The notes: generated by a model not told the origin, from the sequence alone. Positions 7,937 through 15,817 are shown, counted from the first letter of the stretch. The stretch is DNA of 16,570 bases from Paludibacteraceae bacterium (GCA_023227695.1 JALNVE010000034.1:1-16570), one strand, 5' to 3'. Made by a program: numbers and translations.

Positions 7937-9010
7937 ATGAAGAAAAAGGTTTTGGTTGCGGTTTTGAACTGGGGATTAGGTCATGCCGTCCGTTCTGTTC
8001 CTGTCGTTAAAGCCTTTCTGGATAATGATTATGAGGTTTTGTTGGGAGGAAATGGCTCTTCAGGTGAGTTTTTGCACAAAGAGTTTCCTCAACTTCGATA
8101 TGTTGAGTTCCCTTCTTTTGAGATGAAATATTCGTCTGGAAAATCTCAAGTTGGAGCAATGTTTTTAGCGTTACCGCATTTGTTTGCGTCTCTTTGGAAA
8201 GACCATCGATTTGTTTGCCGCTTGGTTAAGCAGGAGAGTATAGATGTTGTGTTTTCAGATAATCGTTTTGGCTTGTTTTGCAAGGATTGTCGTACAGTTT
8301 ATATGACGCATCAGCTTTTAATAAGAATGCCTAGTCCTCTTTCTTTTTTAGAACCTTTGGTAAAAGATTTGCACGCATATCTGATATCAAAATATGATGA
8401 ATGTTGGGTGCCTGACTTTTCTGACATGAAAGATTTGGCGGGTGATTTGTCGCATCCCCAAATGAATCTGAAGGTCCGTTATGTAGGACCTTTGTCTCGA
8501 TTTTCAAAGAATGGGGGAAGTACAGTCTCTTTAAAATACAAATTTCTTTTTATCCTCTCTGGAGTAGAACCTCAGCGTTCAATTTTAGAAAAAAAGATTT
8601 TGAATCTGTTTAAAGATAGGGTCGATTTGCCTTCTTGTATTTTGGTAAGAGGTATTGATTCTTCTTTCTTAAATAATGCTGTGTATCCTAAATTGCAGGT
8701 TGAAAATGTCTTGAGTGGAGATAGTTTGCTTGGCCTATTGCAAGTTTCCGACTGTGTTGTCTGCCGATCTGGATACACCTCGATAATGGAGATGGCATCC
8801 ATTTCTCACAAAGCAGTTTTGATCCCTACTCCAGGACAAACAGAACAAGAGTATCTTGCTGATTACTTGTCGTCTCAATATAGCATGTTTGCCTGCGTAA
8901 ATCAAAATGATTTATCGTGGAGAGTCTTGACTACTACAGAAAAAAGTCTGACGAAAGAATTTATTAACTTTGATCCTGCTTTGTTGGAAGAGGCGGTTGG
9001 ACGAATCTGA
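7937..9010 (+). CDS. GT-B glycosyltransferase, MurG/GT28-like
   Basis: A 357-residue predicted cytoplasmic or membrane-associated glycosyltransferase. The N-terminal Rossmann half begins VLVAVLNWGLGHAVRSVPV (about 5-23), the glycine-rich acceptor loop seen in MurG-type enzymes. The C-terminal half holds the nucleotide-sugar site: CRSGYTSIMEMASISHKAV (about 276-294), then IPTPGQTEQEYLADYL (297-312), equivalent to the RxGxxT-E and P-Q-EQ--NA motifs of family 28. No signal peptide or clear transmembrane helix is seen. It is not murG itself: the GGSxG motif is not obvious and the protein is divergent. Acceptor and donor are unknown. It is separated from the radical SAM gene by 6 nt, the last of the rightward series, and converges with the pnuC-like gene, whose stop lies 1 nt beyond its own. 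Confidence 0.85.
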   Translation: MKKKVLVAVLNWGLGHAVRSVPVVKAFLDNDYEVLLGGNGSSGEFLHKEFPQLRYVEFPSFEMKYSSGKSQVGAMFLALPHLFASLWKDHRFVCRLVKQESIDVVFSDNRFGLFCKDCRTVYMTHQLLIRMPSPLSFLEPLVKDLHAYLISKYDECWVPDFSDMKDLAGDLSHPQMNLKVRYVGPLSRFSKNGGSTVSLKYKFLFILSGVEPQRSILEKKILNLFKDRVDLPSCILVRGIDSSFLNNAVYPKLQVENVLSGDSLLGLLQVSDCVVCRSGYTSIMEMASISHKAVLIPTPGQTEQEYLADYLSSQYSMFACVNQNDLSWRVLTTTEKSLTKEFINFDPALLEEAVGRI

Positions 9011-9011
9011 T

Positions 9012-9722
9012 TTATTTGCCTTCTGTCCAACCGGCATCTTTGTCTGTTACATCTTTTGCCCATTTCGTCATGGCAATCAGGTTTACTGTGATATATACAA
9101 AGTTAAGTGCTACAGTAAAATAAGAAGCCTTGAATGTAAATAGGGAAGCTGCAAAAAAGTTTGAAATGCACCAAAACATCCAACAATCAGTTTTCTTTTT
9201 TATAATTAATATATTTGCCACTACATTCAGAGAGAAAAAGAAACCATCTGCAATTCTAAGAAAGAAACTACCATCGCTGAAGAATTTAGCAAAAATGGCC
9301 GTAACGATCACTGTCGCAGCTATTGTGATTGCCATGTATTTCTTAGTAAGAAATGATGGGACAAGCGTTTCTTTATCTTCTTCTTGGTCTCCTTTCCACC
9401 AAGTTATAAGAGAGACTATTTGGCAAGGTATGAAAAAAAAGAAGTATAGATATGCTGTGTATTTCAAATCAATATTGAGAAAGTGTAGCCCTAATGCTAG
9501 GGTAGAAGCTATCCCGACAATGAAACTAAGATAGTTGTTCGGATTTCGAAGCAAAATAACATATACGATTCCTAAAAAGGTGCTGACGATTTCATAAGGA
9601 GAGAAGTTGTTTATAAGTTGGAATTGCATCAGTCCCCAAATAATAATCACGTACGCCACTAAACAAAAACTGATGGTTTTTGTTGTTTCAAATATAAGAT
9701 TATTAAAAATATTTTTTGCCAT
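9012..9722 (-). CDS. pnuC: PnuC-like vitamin/nicotinamide riboside transporter
   Basis: A 236-residue integral membrane protein with about seven hydrophobic helices. The SLITWWKGDQEEDKE segment (about 104-118) matches the tryptophan-rich helix end of PnuC transporters. The C-terminal part (DCWMFWCISNFFAASLFTFKA... followed by YFTVALNFVYITVNLIAMTKW, about 177-220) matches the second repeat of the same family. These carriers facilitate uptake of nicotinamide riboside, thiamine or related vitamins, which are then trapped by phosphorylation. The substrate cannot be told here: no thiamine pyrophosphokinase or nicotinamide riboside kinase gene is adjacent and I see no THI-box in the leader. The gene is alone, divergent from marR and convergent with the glycosyltransferase. 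The N-terminal M-A-K start at 9722 lies about 40 nt from a -7-like element. Confidence 0.85.
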   Translation of the reverse strand: MAKNIFNNLIFETTKTISFCLVAYVIIIWGLMQFQLINNFSPYEIVSTFLGIVYVILLRNPNNYLSFIVGIASTLALGLHFLNIDLKYTAYLYFFFFIPCQIVSLITWWKGDQEEDKETLVPSFLTKKYMAITIAATVIVTAIFAKFFSDGSFFLRIADGFFFSLNVVANILIIKKKTDCWMFWCISNFFAASLFTFKASYFTVALNFVYITVNLIAMTKWAKDVTDKDAGWTEGK

Positions 9723-9762
9723 GATATTTTTTGTCGAAATTTATTTCTAAGTTTGCTTATCG

Positions 9763-9770
9763 CAAATATA
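9763..9770 (-). promoter_or_regulatory. -7 element for the pnuC-like gene
   Basis: On the minus strand 9770-9763 reads TATATTTG followed by CG, matching TAnnTTTG. It lies about 40 nt upstream of the start codon at 9722. No convincing -33 TTTG is seen at the expected distance, so this is a moderate prediction. Confidence 0.45.
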
Positions 9771-9914
9771 ACTTATTTAAATATCTAAAAAAGACACCTA
9801 TTATAATAATTATATAGAAAAATGTGTGTTTGTGATGAATTTTTTGATTAACGAATACAAATTCTTATCATTTGTCAATAAATGTCATGCGAAATGAAAT
9901 TTATAAACATTTTA

Positions 9915-9946
9915 TTTGATTTTTATTGTTTAAACAACTAGTTTTG
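9915..9946 (+). promoter_or_regulatory. Promoter of marR with palindromic operator candidate
   Basis: TTTG at 9915-9918 and TAGTTTTG at 9939-9946 match the Bacteroidota -33 and -7 elements with a 20-nt spacer, the expected distance. The spacer contains a perfect 12-bp palindrome, TTGTTTAAACAA (9926-9937), ending one base before the -7 element. A repressor bound there would block the promoter, so it is a candidate MarR operator. The marR ATG is 27 nt further on. Confidence 0.65.
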
Positions 9947-9973
9947 CACATCAAAAATTAAAAAAGCAAAAAT

Positions 9974-10435
9974 ATGGAAGACTTTATGTTGGATTATGAA
10001 TTAGTTTTCGCTGTGATTAGCGGAAAGGTTTCAAGTGCAATCAACAGACGCATGTACAGAGATCTACGTACGGCAGGTTTGGATATTACTCCAGAACAGT
10101 GGTCTGTTCTGATGTTCTTATGGCAGCAAGATGGCGTTACTCAACGTGAAATCGCAGATGCTACTTATAAAGATAAACCGAGCATCACTCGTCTTATCGA
10201 TAACTTGGAAAGACAAGGTTTGCTTTATAGGAAGCAAGATAATGTAGACCGTAGAACAAACAAGATTTTCTTGACACAAGCTGGACAGGATCTTCATAAG
10301 TCAGCTAGGATTGCTACTCTAGGTACTATGCAGACTGCTTTAGAAGGACTTTCAAAGGAAGAAATTGAACAAGCTCAGTATCTTTTGAAGAAAGTTTTTG
10401 CAAACATTCAAGAACTTGAAGCTTCTAATAAATAA
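9974..10435 (+). CDS. MarR-family transcriptional regulator
   Basis: A 153-residue winged helix-turn-helix protein, the usual MarR length. The N-terminal dimerisation helix (about 5-35) precedes LDITPEQWSVLMFLW (36-50), the HTH with TQREIADATYKDKPSITRLI (56-75), and the wing with NVDRRTNKIFLTQAG (90-104); a C-terminal helix pair completes the dimer interface. The DRR of the wing is the typical minor-groove contact. MarR proteins usually repress their own gene and an adjacent efflux operon and release DNA on binding small phenolic or hydrophobic ligands. Here tolC, an adaptor and two permeases follow on the same strand, and a 12-bp palindrome lies within the marR promoter, both fitting that model. 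The ligand is unknown. An in-frame Met at residue 5 is an alternative start. Confidence 0.93.
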   Translation: MEDFMLDYELVFAVISGKVSSAINRRMYRDLRTAGLDITPEQWSVLMFLWQQDGVTQREIADATYKDKPSITRLIDNLERQGLLYRKQDNVDRRTNKIFLTQAGQDLHKSARIATLGTMQTALEGLSKEEIEQAQYLLKKVFANIQELEASNK

Positions 10436-10456
10436 TCCAAAAGAAGAATGAAAGAC

Positions 10457-10504
10457 GGTCAGTTTATGTCCAACTTCTGGTTTTGAAGTTGGACATGACA
10501 GACC
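10457..10504 (+). other. Strong hairpin between marR and tolC
   Basis: ATGTCCAACTTC (10466-10477) and GAAGTTGGACAT (10485-10496) are perfect 12-bp inverted arms around a 7-nt loop. GGTC (10457-10460) and GACC (10501-10504) can extend the structure with internal mismatches. It begins about 20 nt after the marR stop. No T-run follows, so it is not a standard terminator; it may be a stability or processing element, or a DNA operator. Confidence 0.6.
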
Positions 10505-10584
10505 AAATTTCAATCGCGTTAAGCGTGATGTTTATATTAATGCTTAATCTCGAAAACTCAAATAGTGATTTTCGTGGTTAAGCA

Positions 10585-10599
10585 ATTATTGTAAATAAT
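10585..10599. repeat. A/T-rich inverted repeat upstream of tolC
   Basis: ATTATT (10585-10590) and AATAAT (10594-10599) form a perfect 6-bp inverted repeat with a 3-nt centre, about 80 nt before the tolC start. In this A/T-rich leader it could be chance. The rest of the 243-nt gap holds TTAAGC/GCTTAA copies at 10519, 10542 and 10578 and no clear -33/-7 pair. Confidence 0.25.
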
Positions 10600-10678
10600 A
10601 GAGGCTGGATGTTGCGAATTCAATGGTGTTTTTTGGTTCTTTTATGCCTGAATTATTTTACCGAATAATAATATAGAA

Positions 10679-12154
10679 ATGAAAAAAGTTGTTGTGGTTG
10701 CCTTATGGTTGTTGGTCTCACTTCCTGTTGTATCGCAGAATGTGCTGACTTTGGAAGAGTGCAGGGTTATGGCCTTAGAAAACAACAAGGATCATAAAAT
10801 TGCTGCAGAAGAAGTTGCTATGGCGGGGTATAAGAAAAAGGCCGCGTTTACTAAGTATTTGCCTGACTTATCTATTAAAGGATCTTATGTCAGGAATGAA
10901 AAGGATTTGTCCTTGATTGGCGAGGATATGTACCTCCCAATAGGAACTGTTACGGAATCCGGATTTGCATTTACACAAGACCAGGTAAATAACAAATGGA
11001 CAAAAATACAAGGTCGTGCTGTCCCTTTGGATGCAAATGGAATGCCTTTTGATCCGAAAGACAATCCTGAAAAAATCATGTGGAAAAGTTATACCACAAT
11101 TCCAAAAGATGAACTTACACTTGACACAAAAAATATATATATGGGAGTGCTCAATCTCACGCAGCCTATTTTTATGGGTGGAAAGATTGTTGCATATAAT
11201 AAAATAGCCAATTTGAGTAAAGATCTTGCTCTGTCAAAGCAAGAGTCAAGCAGGCAGAATGTTATATTGAGCGTTGATGAAACTTATTGGCAGATTGTTT
11301 CGTTGGCAAATAAAAAGAAAGCTGTCAATGGTTTGATTGAGCTGTTGAGTAAGATGAATTATGATGTCTCTACTCTAAAAGAGTCTGGCTTGGCAACAAA
11401 GGCAGATCAACTTTCTGTTCAGGTGAAACAAAATGAGGCAGAGATGGCTCTTCTGAAGATTGAAAACGGAATCAGTCTTTCAAAGATGTTACTTGCTCAG
11501 TATTGTGGTCTTCCCGTAGATCAGGTCTTCTCTCTTGCTGATGAAAATTTGGAAGAGATTCTTTTGTCAGAAATCGATTCTGTTGATATGGAAAAAGTTT
11601 ACGAAAACAGAAGTGAAACAAAAAGTTTAAATTACGCTACGCAGATTTACAAACAAAAGGAGACTCTAGTTCGTGCAGATATGTTGCCCACTGTAGCATT
11701 GATGGCTAATTATATTGGCTCTAATCCAAATTCTCTTAACGGATTTGAGAATAAATTCAAATTCACATGGAATGTGGGTGTAGTTGTCAATATCCCATTG
11801 TTACATTGGGGTGAACAGATCCATCTCTTGAATGCGGCTAAATGCGAAACGAATATTGCCAATTTCAAACTGAATGATGTGGAAGAGAAGATAAAACTCC
11901 AAGTTAATCAATGTGAGTTCAAACAGACAGAGGCAAAGAGAAAGTTGGATTTGGCACAGAAAAACTTGGAACGAGCTGATGAAAACTTGAAATATGCTAC
12001 AATAGGATTTAACGAGGGTGTTATTCCTGCATCTAACCTTTTGGAGGCTCAGACCGCATGGCTGACGGCTAAATCAGATAAGATTGAGGCTGAAATTGAT
12101 GCTAAGATGACAGAGATTTATTTGCAGAAAGCCATTGGTCAATTGGGCAAATAG
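10679..12154 (+). CDS. TolC-family outer-membrane efflux protein
   Basis: A 491-residue outer-membrane channel component of a tripartite exporter. A signal peptide (about 1-19, ending PVVSQ) is followed by LTLEECRVMALENNKD, the usual opening of TolC/OEP proteins. The two structural repeats are visible: the first with YLPDLSIKGSY (about 60-70) and LNLTQPIFMGGKI (158-170), the second with YATQIYKQKETLVRADMLP and VGVVVNIPLLHWGEQIHLLN. Each ends in long amphipathic helices; LKESGLATKADQLSVQVKQN and GFNEGVIPASNLLEAQTAWL are the paired helix turns. Length is normal. The mature protein should form a trimeric beta-barrel with a periplasmic helical tunnel. An insert of about 70 residues rich in polar residues (about 72-155) lies in the first repeat, likely an extracellular loop. 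The adaptor gene begins 48 nt downstream. Confidence 0.94.
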   Translation: MKKVVVVALWLLVSLPVVSQNVLTLEECRVMALENNKDHKIAAEEVAMAGYKKKAAFTKYLPDLSIKGSYVRNEKDLSLIGEDMYLPIGTVTESGFAFTQDQVNNKWTKIQGRAVPLDANGMPFDPKDNPEKIMWKSYTTIPKDELTLDTKNIYMGVLNLTQPIFMGGKIVAYNKIANLSKDLALSKQESSRQNVILSVDETYWQIVSLANKKKAVNGLIELLSKMNYDVSTLKESGLATKADQLSVQVKQNEAEMALLKIENGISLSKMLLAQYCGLPVDQVFSLADENLEEILLSEIDSVDMEKVYENRSETKSLNYATQIYKQKETLVRADMLPTVALMANYIGSNPNSLNGFENKFKFTWNVGVVVNIPLLHWGEQIHLLNAAKCETNIANFKLNDVEEKIKLQVNQCEFKQTEAKRKLDLAQKNLERADENLKYATIGFNEGVIPASNLLEAQTAWLTAKSDKIEAEIDAKMTEIYLQKAIGQLGK

Positions 12155-12202
12155 AGCGAAATAGAATAATTGGGAATGAGAAAAATATAAAAAATAAATA
12201 AA

Positions 12203-13198
12203 ATGAGTGCTAAGAAAAAAAATTCTGATAATGCGAATATGTTGGTCGCATTCGTTGTTTTGGTGTGCATTGTCTTAGGTATCACTTTGTTTGGATTCTT
12301 CTTTATGCAACCCGATCCTGAAATTATTCAAGGAGAAGTGGAAGCAACAGAGGTGAGGATTTCAGGTAAAGTGCCAGGACGTATTGAAAAGTATTTGGTT
12401 GAAGAGGGTGCCTTTGTTAAAGCAGGCGATACTTTGGTTATCCTTGACAGCCCTGAAGTAGAGGCTAAATTGACTCAAGCTAGAGCTGCAGAGAAGGCTG
12501 CTTCAGCTTTGAATCAGAAAGCAAATAAAGGAACTCGAGAAGAACAAATTCGTGGTGCTTTCGAAATGTGGCAGAAAGCTTTAGCCGGATTGGAAGTTGC
12601 AAAGAAATCATTCGATAGAGTTCAGAACTTGTATGAGAAAGAGGTTTTGCCTGCACAAAAAAGAGACGAGGCAGAGGCTAACTATAAAGCTATGTTGGCA
12701 ACCGAACAAGCTGCTAAATCTCAATATGAGATGGCTGTGAAAGGTGCTCAGGAAGAGGATAAGGAAGCTGCTCAAGCTCAGTTGAACCGTGCAAAAGGTG
12801 CGGTGGCAGAAGTTCGCTCTTATATGAGTGAGACGATGTTGACTTCTCCTATTTCTGGTGAAATCAGCGAAATTTTCCCTCAAAGAGGTGAACTTGTTGG
12901 CTCTGGTGCTCCCATCATGAACGTATTGGATTTACAGGACATGTGGGTTACTTTCAACATGAGAGAGGCTTATTTGAAGGATTTTCCTAAGGGGAAAGAG
13001 TTCAAAGCATTTGTTCCTGCTCTTGGTGATAAAGAGATTACTTTGAAGGTAACATACATAAAAGACTTAGGTTCTTTCGCAGCATGGAAGGCTACAAAAG
13101 TTACAGGCGAATACGACTCAAAGACATTTGAGGTTCGTGCAAAACCAACAGCTCCTGTAGAGAATCTTCGTCCAGGAATGTCTGTCATTATAAAATAG
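12203..13198 (+). CDS. HlyD/EmrA-type periplasmic adaptor (membrane fusion protein)
   Basis: A 331-residue inner-membrane-anchored adaptor linking permease to TolC. One N-terminal transmembrane helix (about 13-34) is followed by the barrel-sandwich (lipoyl) half-motif GEVEATEVRISGKVPGRI (44-61) and VEEGAFVKAGDTLVILDSPE (66-85). A long helical hairpin (about 86-205, rich in A/E/K/Q) follows, then the second lipoyl half, TSPISGEISEIFPQRGELV (about 214-232), and a beta-barrel region that ends LRPGMSVIIK. The uncleaved membrane anchor, rather than a lipobox, is the EmrA/HlyD arrangement. Length is slightly short for EmrA and typical of the YhiI-like subset. Lying between tolC and two ABC-2 permeases, it should bridge them. 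The start is preceded by an A-rich leader without Shine-Dalgarno, normal for this phylum. Confidence 0.93.
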   Translation: MSAKKKNSDNANMLVAFVVLVCIVLGITLFGFFFMQPDPEIIQGEVEATEVRISGKVPGRIEKYLVEEGAFVKAGDTLVILDSPEVEAKLTQARAAEKAASALNQKANKGTREEQIRGAFEMWQKALAGLEVAKKSFDRVQNLYEKEVLPAQKRDEAEANYKAMLATEQAAKSQYEMAVKGAQEEDKEAAQAQLNRAKGAVAEVRSYMSETMLTSPISGEISEIFPQRGELVGSGAPIMNVLDLQDMWVTFNMREAYLKDFPKGKEFKAFVPALGDKEITLKVTYIKDLGSFAAWKATKVTGEYDSKTFEVRAKPTAPVENLRPGMSVIIK

Positions 13199-13215
13199 TG
13201 GTGATTATTGGCTCG

Positions 13216-13233
13216 AAAGAGTCTATACTCTTT
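13216..13233 (+). other. Short hairpin between adaptor and first permease gene
   Basis: AAAGAGT (13216-13222) and ACTCTTT (13227-13233) form a perfect 7-bp stem with a 4-nt CTAT loop in the 79-nt gap after the adaptor gene. No T-run follows, so it is not a convincing terminator. It could modulate mRNA levels between the two genes or be chance. Confidence 0.35.
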
Positions 13234-13277
13234 GTGTAGATTGATGCGAATGGTCTTATCTTAATCTTCGTAGTCTT

Positions 13278-14465
13278 ATGGTGGTGATTTTTAGAAAAAA
13301 ACTATGGTACCGAGTTTGGTTACTTTGTATACGAGAGGCTCGAATCTTGGCATCTCGACCTTTGTACCTTTTCGGTATGATTATAGCTCCTCTTTTTACC
13401 GCATTGTTTTTCTTGACTTTGATGGGAAAAGGTCTTCCGCAAGATTTACCTATTGCAGTTGTAGATAATGATAATAGTGCGGTGTCAAGACGTGTGGTTC
13501 GACAATTGGATGCATTTAAGCAGACAAAAGTGGCTATGAAGTATGCAAACTTTCAGGATGCTCGTCGTGCCATGCAGGAGGGTTATGTTTATGCTATCTT
13601 TTATATCCCCGATAATTTTGAAAAGGATGTGATGGCAAGCCGACAACCTAAGTTTTCCTTCTATATGAATAACTCCTATTTGATAGCAGGTTCTCTTCTT
13701 TACCGTGATTTACGTACTATTTCGGTATTGGGTTCGGCAGCAGTGGCAAAGGAGTTCAAAACGGCAAGGGGGCAGACGGAAGATCAGGCTATGACCGAGC
13801 TGCAACCTATAGGTGTTGATACACACCTGATAGGCAATCCACTTACAAATTACTCTGTATATCTCTGTAATCTGATTATTCCAGGTGTCTATAATATCGT
13901 CATTATGTTGTTGACAATCTATGCTTTGGGTAATGAGTTGAAGAGAAATACATCACGTGTGTTATTGCGTATGTCAAATAATAAGATGTTTGTGGCACTC
14001 TTTGCTAAGATGTTTCCACATACATTGATTTATTGCTCTGTGATAACTTTGATAGATGTAATCCTCTATAAATTCATGCAGTTTCCTTGTGCTTTGGGAA
14101 TTGGTTCAATGTTGGCCGCATCTTATTCGCTTATTATAGCTTCCCAGTCTTTGGCTATCTTCTTATTTGGGTTGTTGCCAATCATGAGACTGTCATTAAG
14201 TGCGGCTTCGTTGATAAGTGTAGTTTCTCTTTCCATCTCAGGATTTACGTTCCCTGTGTCAGAGATGCATTATGTCTTGCAGTGTTGGTCTAACTTCTTC
14301 CCGTTAAGACATTTCTTTTTATTGTATGTGGACCAAGCTTTAAATGGTTTGGGCTTCGAATATACTTGGCATATATATTTGGCTTTGGCTTTATTCTTAT
14401 TCTTGCCGCTTGTTGTAATGAAGAGTATAAAAAGAGTGTATTTGACATATAAGTATATTCCTTAA
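13278..14465 (+). CDS. ABC-2 family permease (first of a pair)
   Basis: A 395-residue inner-membrane protein of the ABC-2 type (YhhJ-like) superfamily. A first helix (about 29-49) leads to a long extracytoplasmic domain (about 50-190) that begins DLPIAVVDNDNSAVSRRVVRQL (split over 56-77) and contains YVYAIFYIPDNFEKDV. This is followed by about five C-terminal helices from around residue 193, including the family-typical FPVSEMHYVLQCWSNFFPLRHF segment near 325-346. Family members normally form dimers driven by a cytoplasmic ATPase. The next gene encodes a second, diverged permease with the same plan, so a heterodimer is likely. No ATPase gene is in this cluster. The start is the ATG at 13278; a spacer of 79 nt follows the adaptor gene. 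The substrate is unknown. Confidence 0.9.
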   Translation: MVVIFRKKLWYRVWLLCIREARILASRPLYLFGMIIAPLFTALFFLTLMGKGLPQDLPIAVVDNDNSAVSRRVVRQLDAFKQTKVAMKYANFQDARRAMQEGYVYAIFYIPDNFEKDVMASRQPKFSFYMNNSYLIAGSLLYRDLRTISVLGSAAVAKEFKTARGQTEDQAMTELQPIGVDTHLIGNPLTNYSVYLCNLIIPGVYNIVIMLLTIYALGNELKRNTSRVLLRMSNNKMFVALFAKMFPHTLIYCSVITLIDVILYKFMQFPCALGIGSMLAASYSLIIASQSLAIFLFGLLPIMRLSLSAASLISVVSLSISGFTFPVSEMHYVLQCWSNFFPLRHFFLLYVDQALNGLGFEYTWHIYLALALFLFLPLVVMKSIKRVYLTYKYIP

Positions 14466-14531
14466 TTCTTGCTTTTTTGAAAGAGAGTTGTGTGGTGAGA
14501 TTCTGTAGGTAGAAAATTATAACGTATAGAA

Positions 14532-15752
14532 ATGTCTAACAAATCGTTTAAAAATATAATAAAGGAGGGTATCCGGGATTCATTCATCATTTGGAAGGAG
14601 GAGTTCCGTAATGTGATACATGATGCAGGAGTTATCATCTTCTTCATTGTGGCTCCGTTTGCTTATCCTTTGCTCTATTGTTTCATATATGACAATGAGG
14701 TTGCCAAAGAGGTCTGTATGGTTGTTGTGGATGATTGTAATACGCCACAGAGTAGAGAGTTTTCCCGGTTGTGTGACGCTACACGTGATGTTCGTATTGT
14801 AGGTAAGGCTTCCAACATGGAAGAGGCTAAACATATGCTGCGAGAAAAGAAAGCGTATGGTATCATGATGATTCCTTCTGATTTTTCAAAGAAGATTGTA
14901 CGTGATGAGAAAACATACGTTGTGCTATATTCTGATATGAGCAGTTTACTCTATTATAAGGCATTCCTAGTTACGTTGACGGATGTTTCACTTGAGATGG
15001 GTAAGGATATTCAGATAGAGCGAATGGCTGGGTTGTCAAATCGAGAACAGGAGGTGCTTACGGCGCCTATTGAATATGAAGATGTAACCTACTTCAATCC
15101 TCAGAACGGTTTTGCCAGCTTCTTGATTCCTGCTGTATTGATTTTGGTTATCCAGCAGACAATGTTGATGGGAATCGCTTTGCTGAGCGGTGCTGCAAAA
15201 GATAAAAATACTTATAGGGATCTGCTTCCTATACAACGTCATTATAGAGGCACGTTCCGTATTGTTTTTGGAAAGTCTTTGTGCTATTTGATGATCTATT
15301 CGGTAGTGGCAGTTTATTTGCTTTGGTGCGTCCCAATTATATTTAGCTTGCCTCAAATGGGTGATGGTTTTGCTATTTTGGAGTTAATATTCCCGTTCTT
15401 GCTGTCATGTATTTTCTTCTCTTTGACAATAGTAAGTTTCGTAAGGGACAGGGAATCTTCATTTGTCATATTTATCTTTATGTCGTTGATTTTATTGTTT
15501 TTGTCTGGAATATCTTGGCCAGCATCTGTAGTGCCATGGTATTGGAAATCAATCTCATATCTTTTTCCGTCAACTTTTGGCATTCAAGGCTTTATTAAGA
15601 TGAATACGATGGGAGCTACCTTAAATCAGGTTAGTTTTGAATATACTGCTTTATGGATACAGACATTTTTCTATTTCATAGGTGCATTTTTGGTTTTTCG
15701 TTGGCAGATTATCCGAAGCGAGAAAATATATAGGAAAAACAAACATGTTTAA
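14532..15752 (+). CDS. ABC-2 family permease (second of a pair)
   Basis: A 406-residue paralogue of the preceding permease with the same layout: first helix about 33-53, an extracytoplasmic domain (about 54-190), then about five further helices and a basic C-terminus (IYRKNKHV). Corresponding positions of the extracytoplasmic domains line up: VCMVVVDDCNTPQSREFSRL here with IAVVDNDNSAVSRRVVRQL in the first gene, and KKAYGIMMIPSDFSKKI with GYVYAIFYIPDNFEKDV. Sequence identity is low, so the duplication is old. FLIPAVLILVIQQTMLMGIALL and GISWPASVVPWYWKSISYLFP, each split, mark family-typical helices. It lies 66 nt after the first permease gene and is the last gene of the export cluster. The most likely role is one half of a heterodimeric inner-membrane exporter with the HlyD-type adaptor and TolC. 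No nucleotide-binding domain is present. Confidence 0.9.
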   Translation: MSNKSFKNIIKEGIRDSFIIWKEEFRNVIHDAGVIIFFIVAPFAYPLLYCFIYDNEVAKEVCMVVVDDCNTPQSREFSRLCDATRDVRIVGKASNMEEAKHMLREKKAYGIMMIPSDFSKKIVRDEKTYVVLYSDMSSLLYYKAFLVTLTDVSLEMGKDIQIERMAGLSNREQEVLTAPIEYEDVTYFNPQNGFASFLIPAVLILVIQQTMLMGIALLSGAAKDKNTYRDLLPIQRHYRGTFRIVFGKSLCYLMIYSVVAVYLLWCVPIIFSLPQMGDGFAILELIFPFLLSCIFFSLTIVSFVRDRESSFVIFIFMSLILLFLSGISWPASVVPWYWKSISYLFPSTFGIQGFIKMNTMGATLNQVSFEYTALWIQTFFYFIGAFLVFRWQIIRSEKIYRKNKHV

Positions 15753-15817
15753 TGTTTTGGTTTATGCAGGTGTTTTATATTGTAGAGTTGCAAAAAAGAT
15801 TGATAGACTTGTGTTTG

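Noticed and set aside
9005..9020. Shared bidirectional terminator between the glycosyltransferase and pnuC-like genes
   Set aside because: The stop codons are 1 nt apart and no hairpin with a T-run was seen around the junction.
9723..9973. Riboswitch (for example TPP) in the leader of the pnuC-like gene
   Set aside because: No CTGAGA or other recognisable core motif was seen on either strand; the region is very A/T-rich and explained by two promoters.
10457..10504. Rho-independent terminator after marR
   Set aside because: The stem is strong but no T-run follows it (CAAATTT instead), so it is listed as a hairpin of unknown role.
10632..10661. Promoter for tolC (TTTG at 10632, TATTTTAC at 10654)
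   Set aside because: The -7 element lacks the final TTTG, the spacer is 18 nt, and the start would lie only about 10 nt before the ATG. Too weak to call; tolC may be read from the marR promoter.
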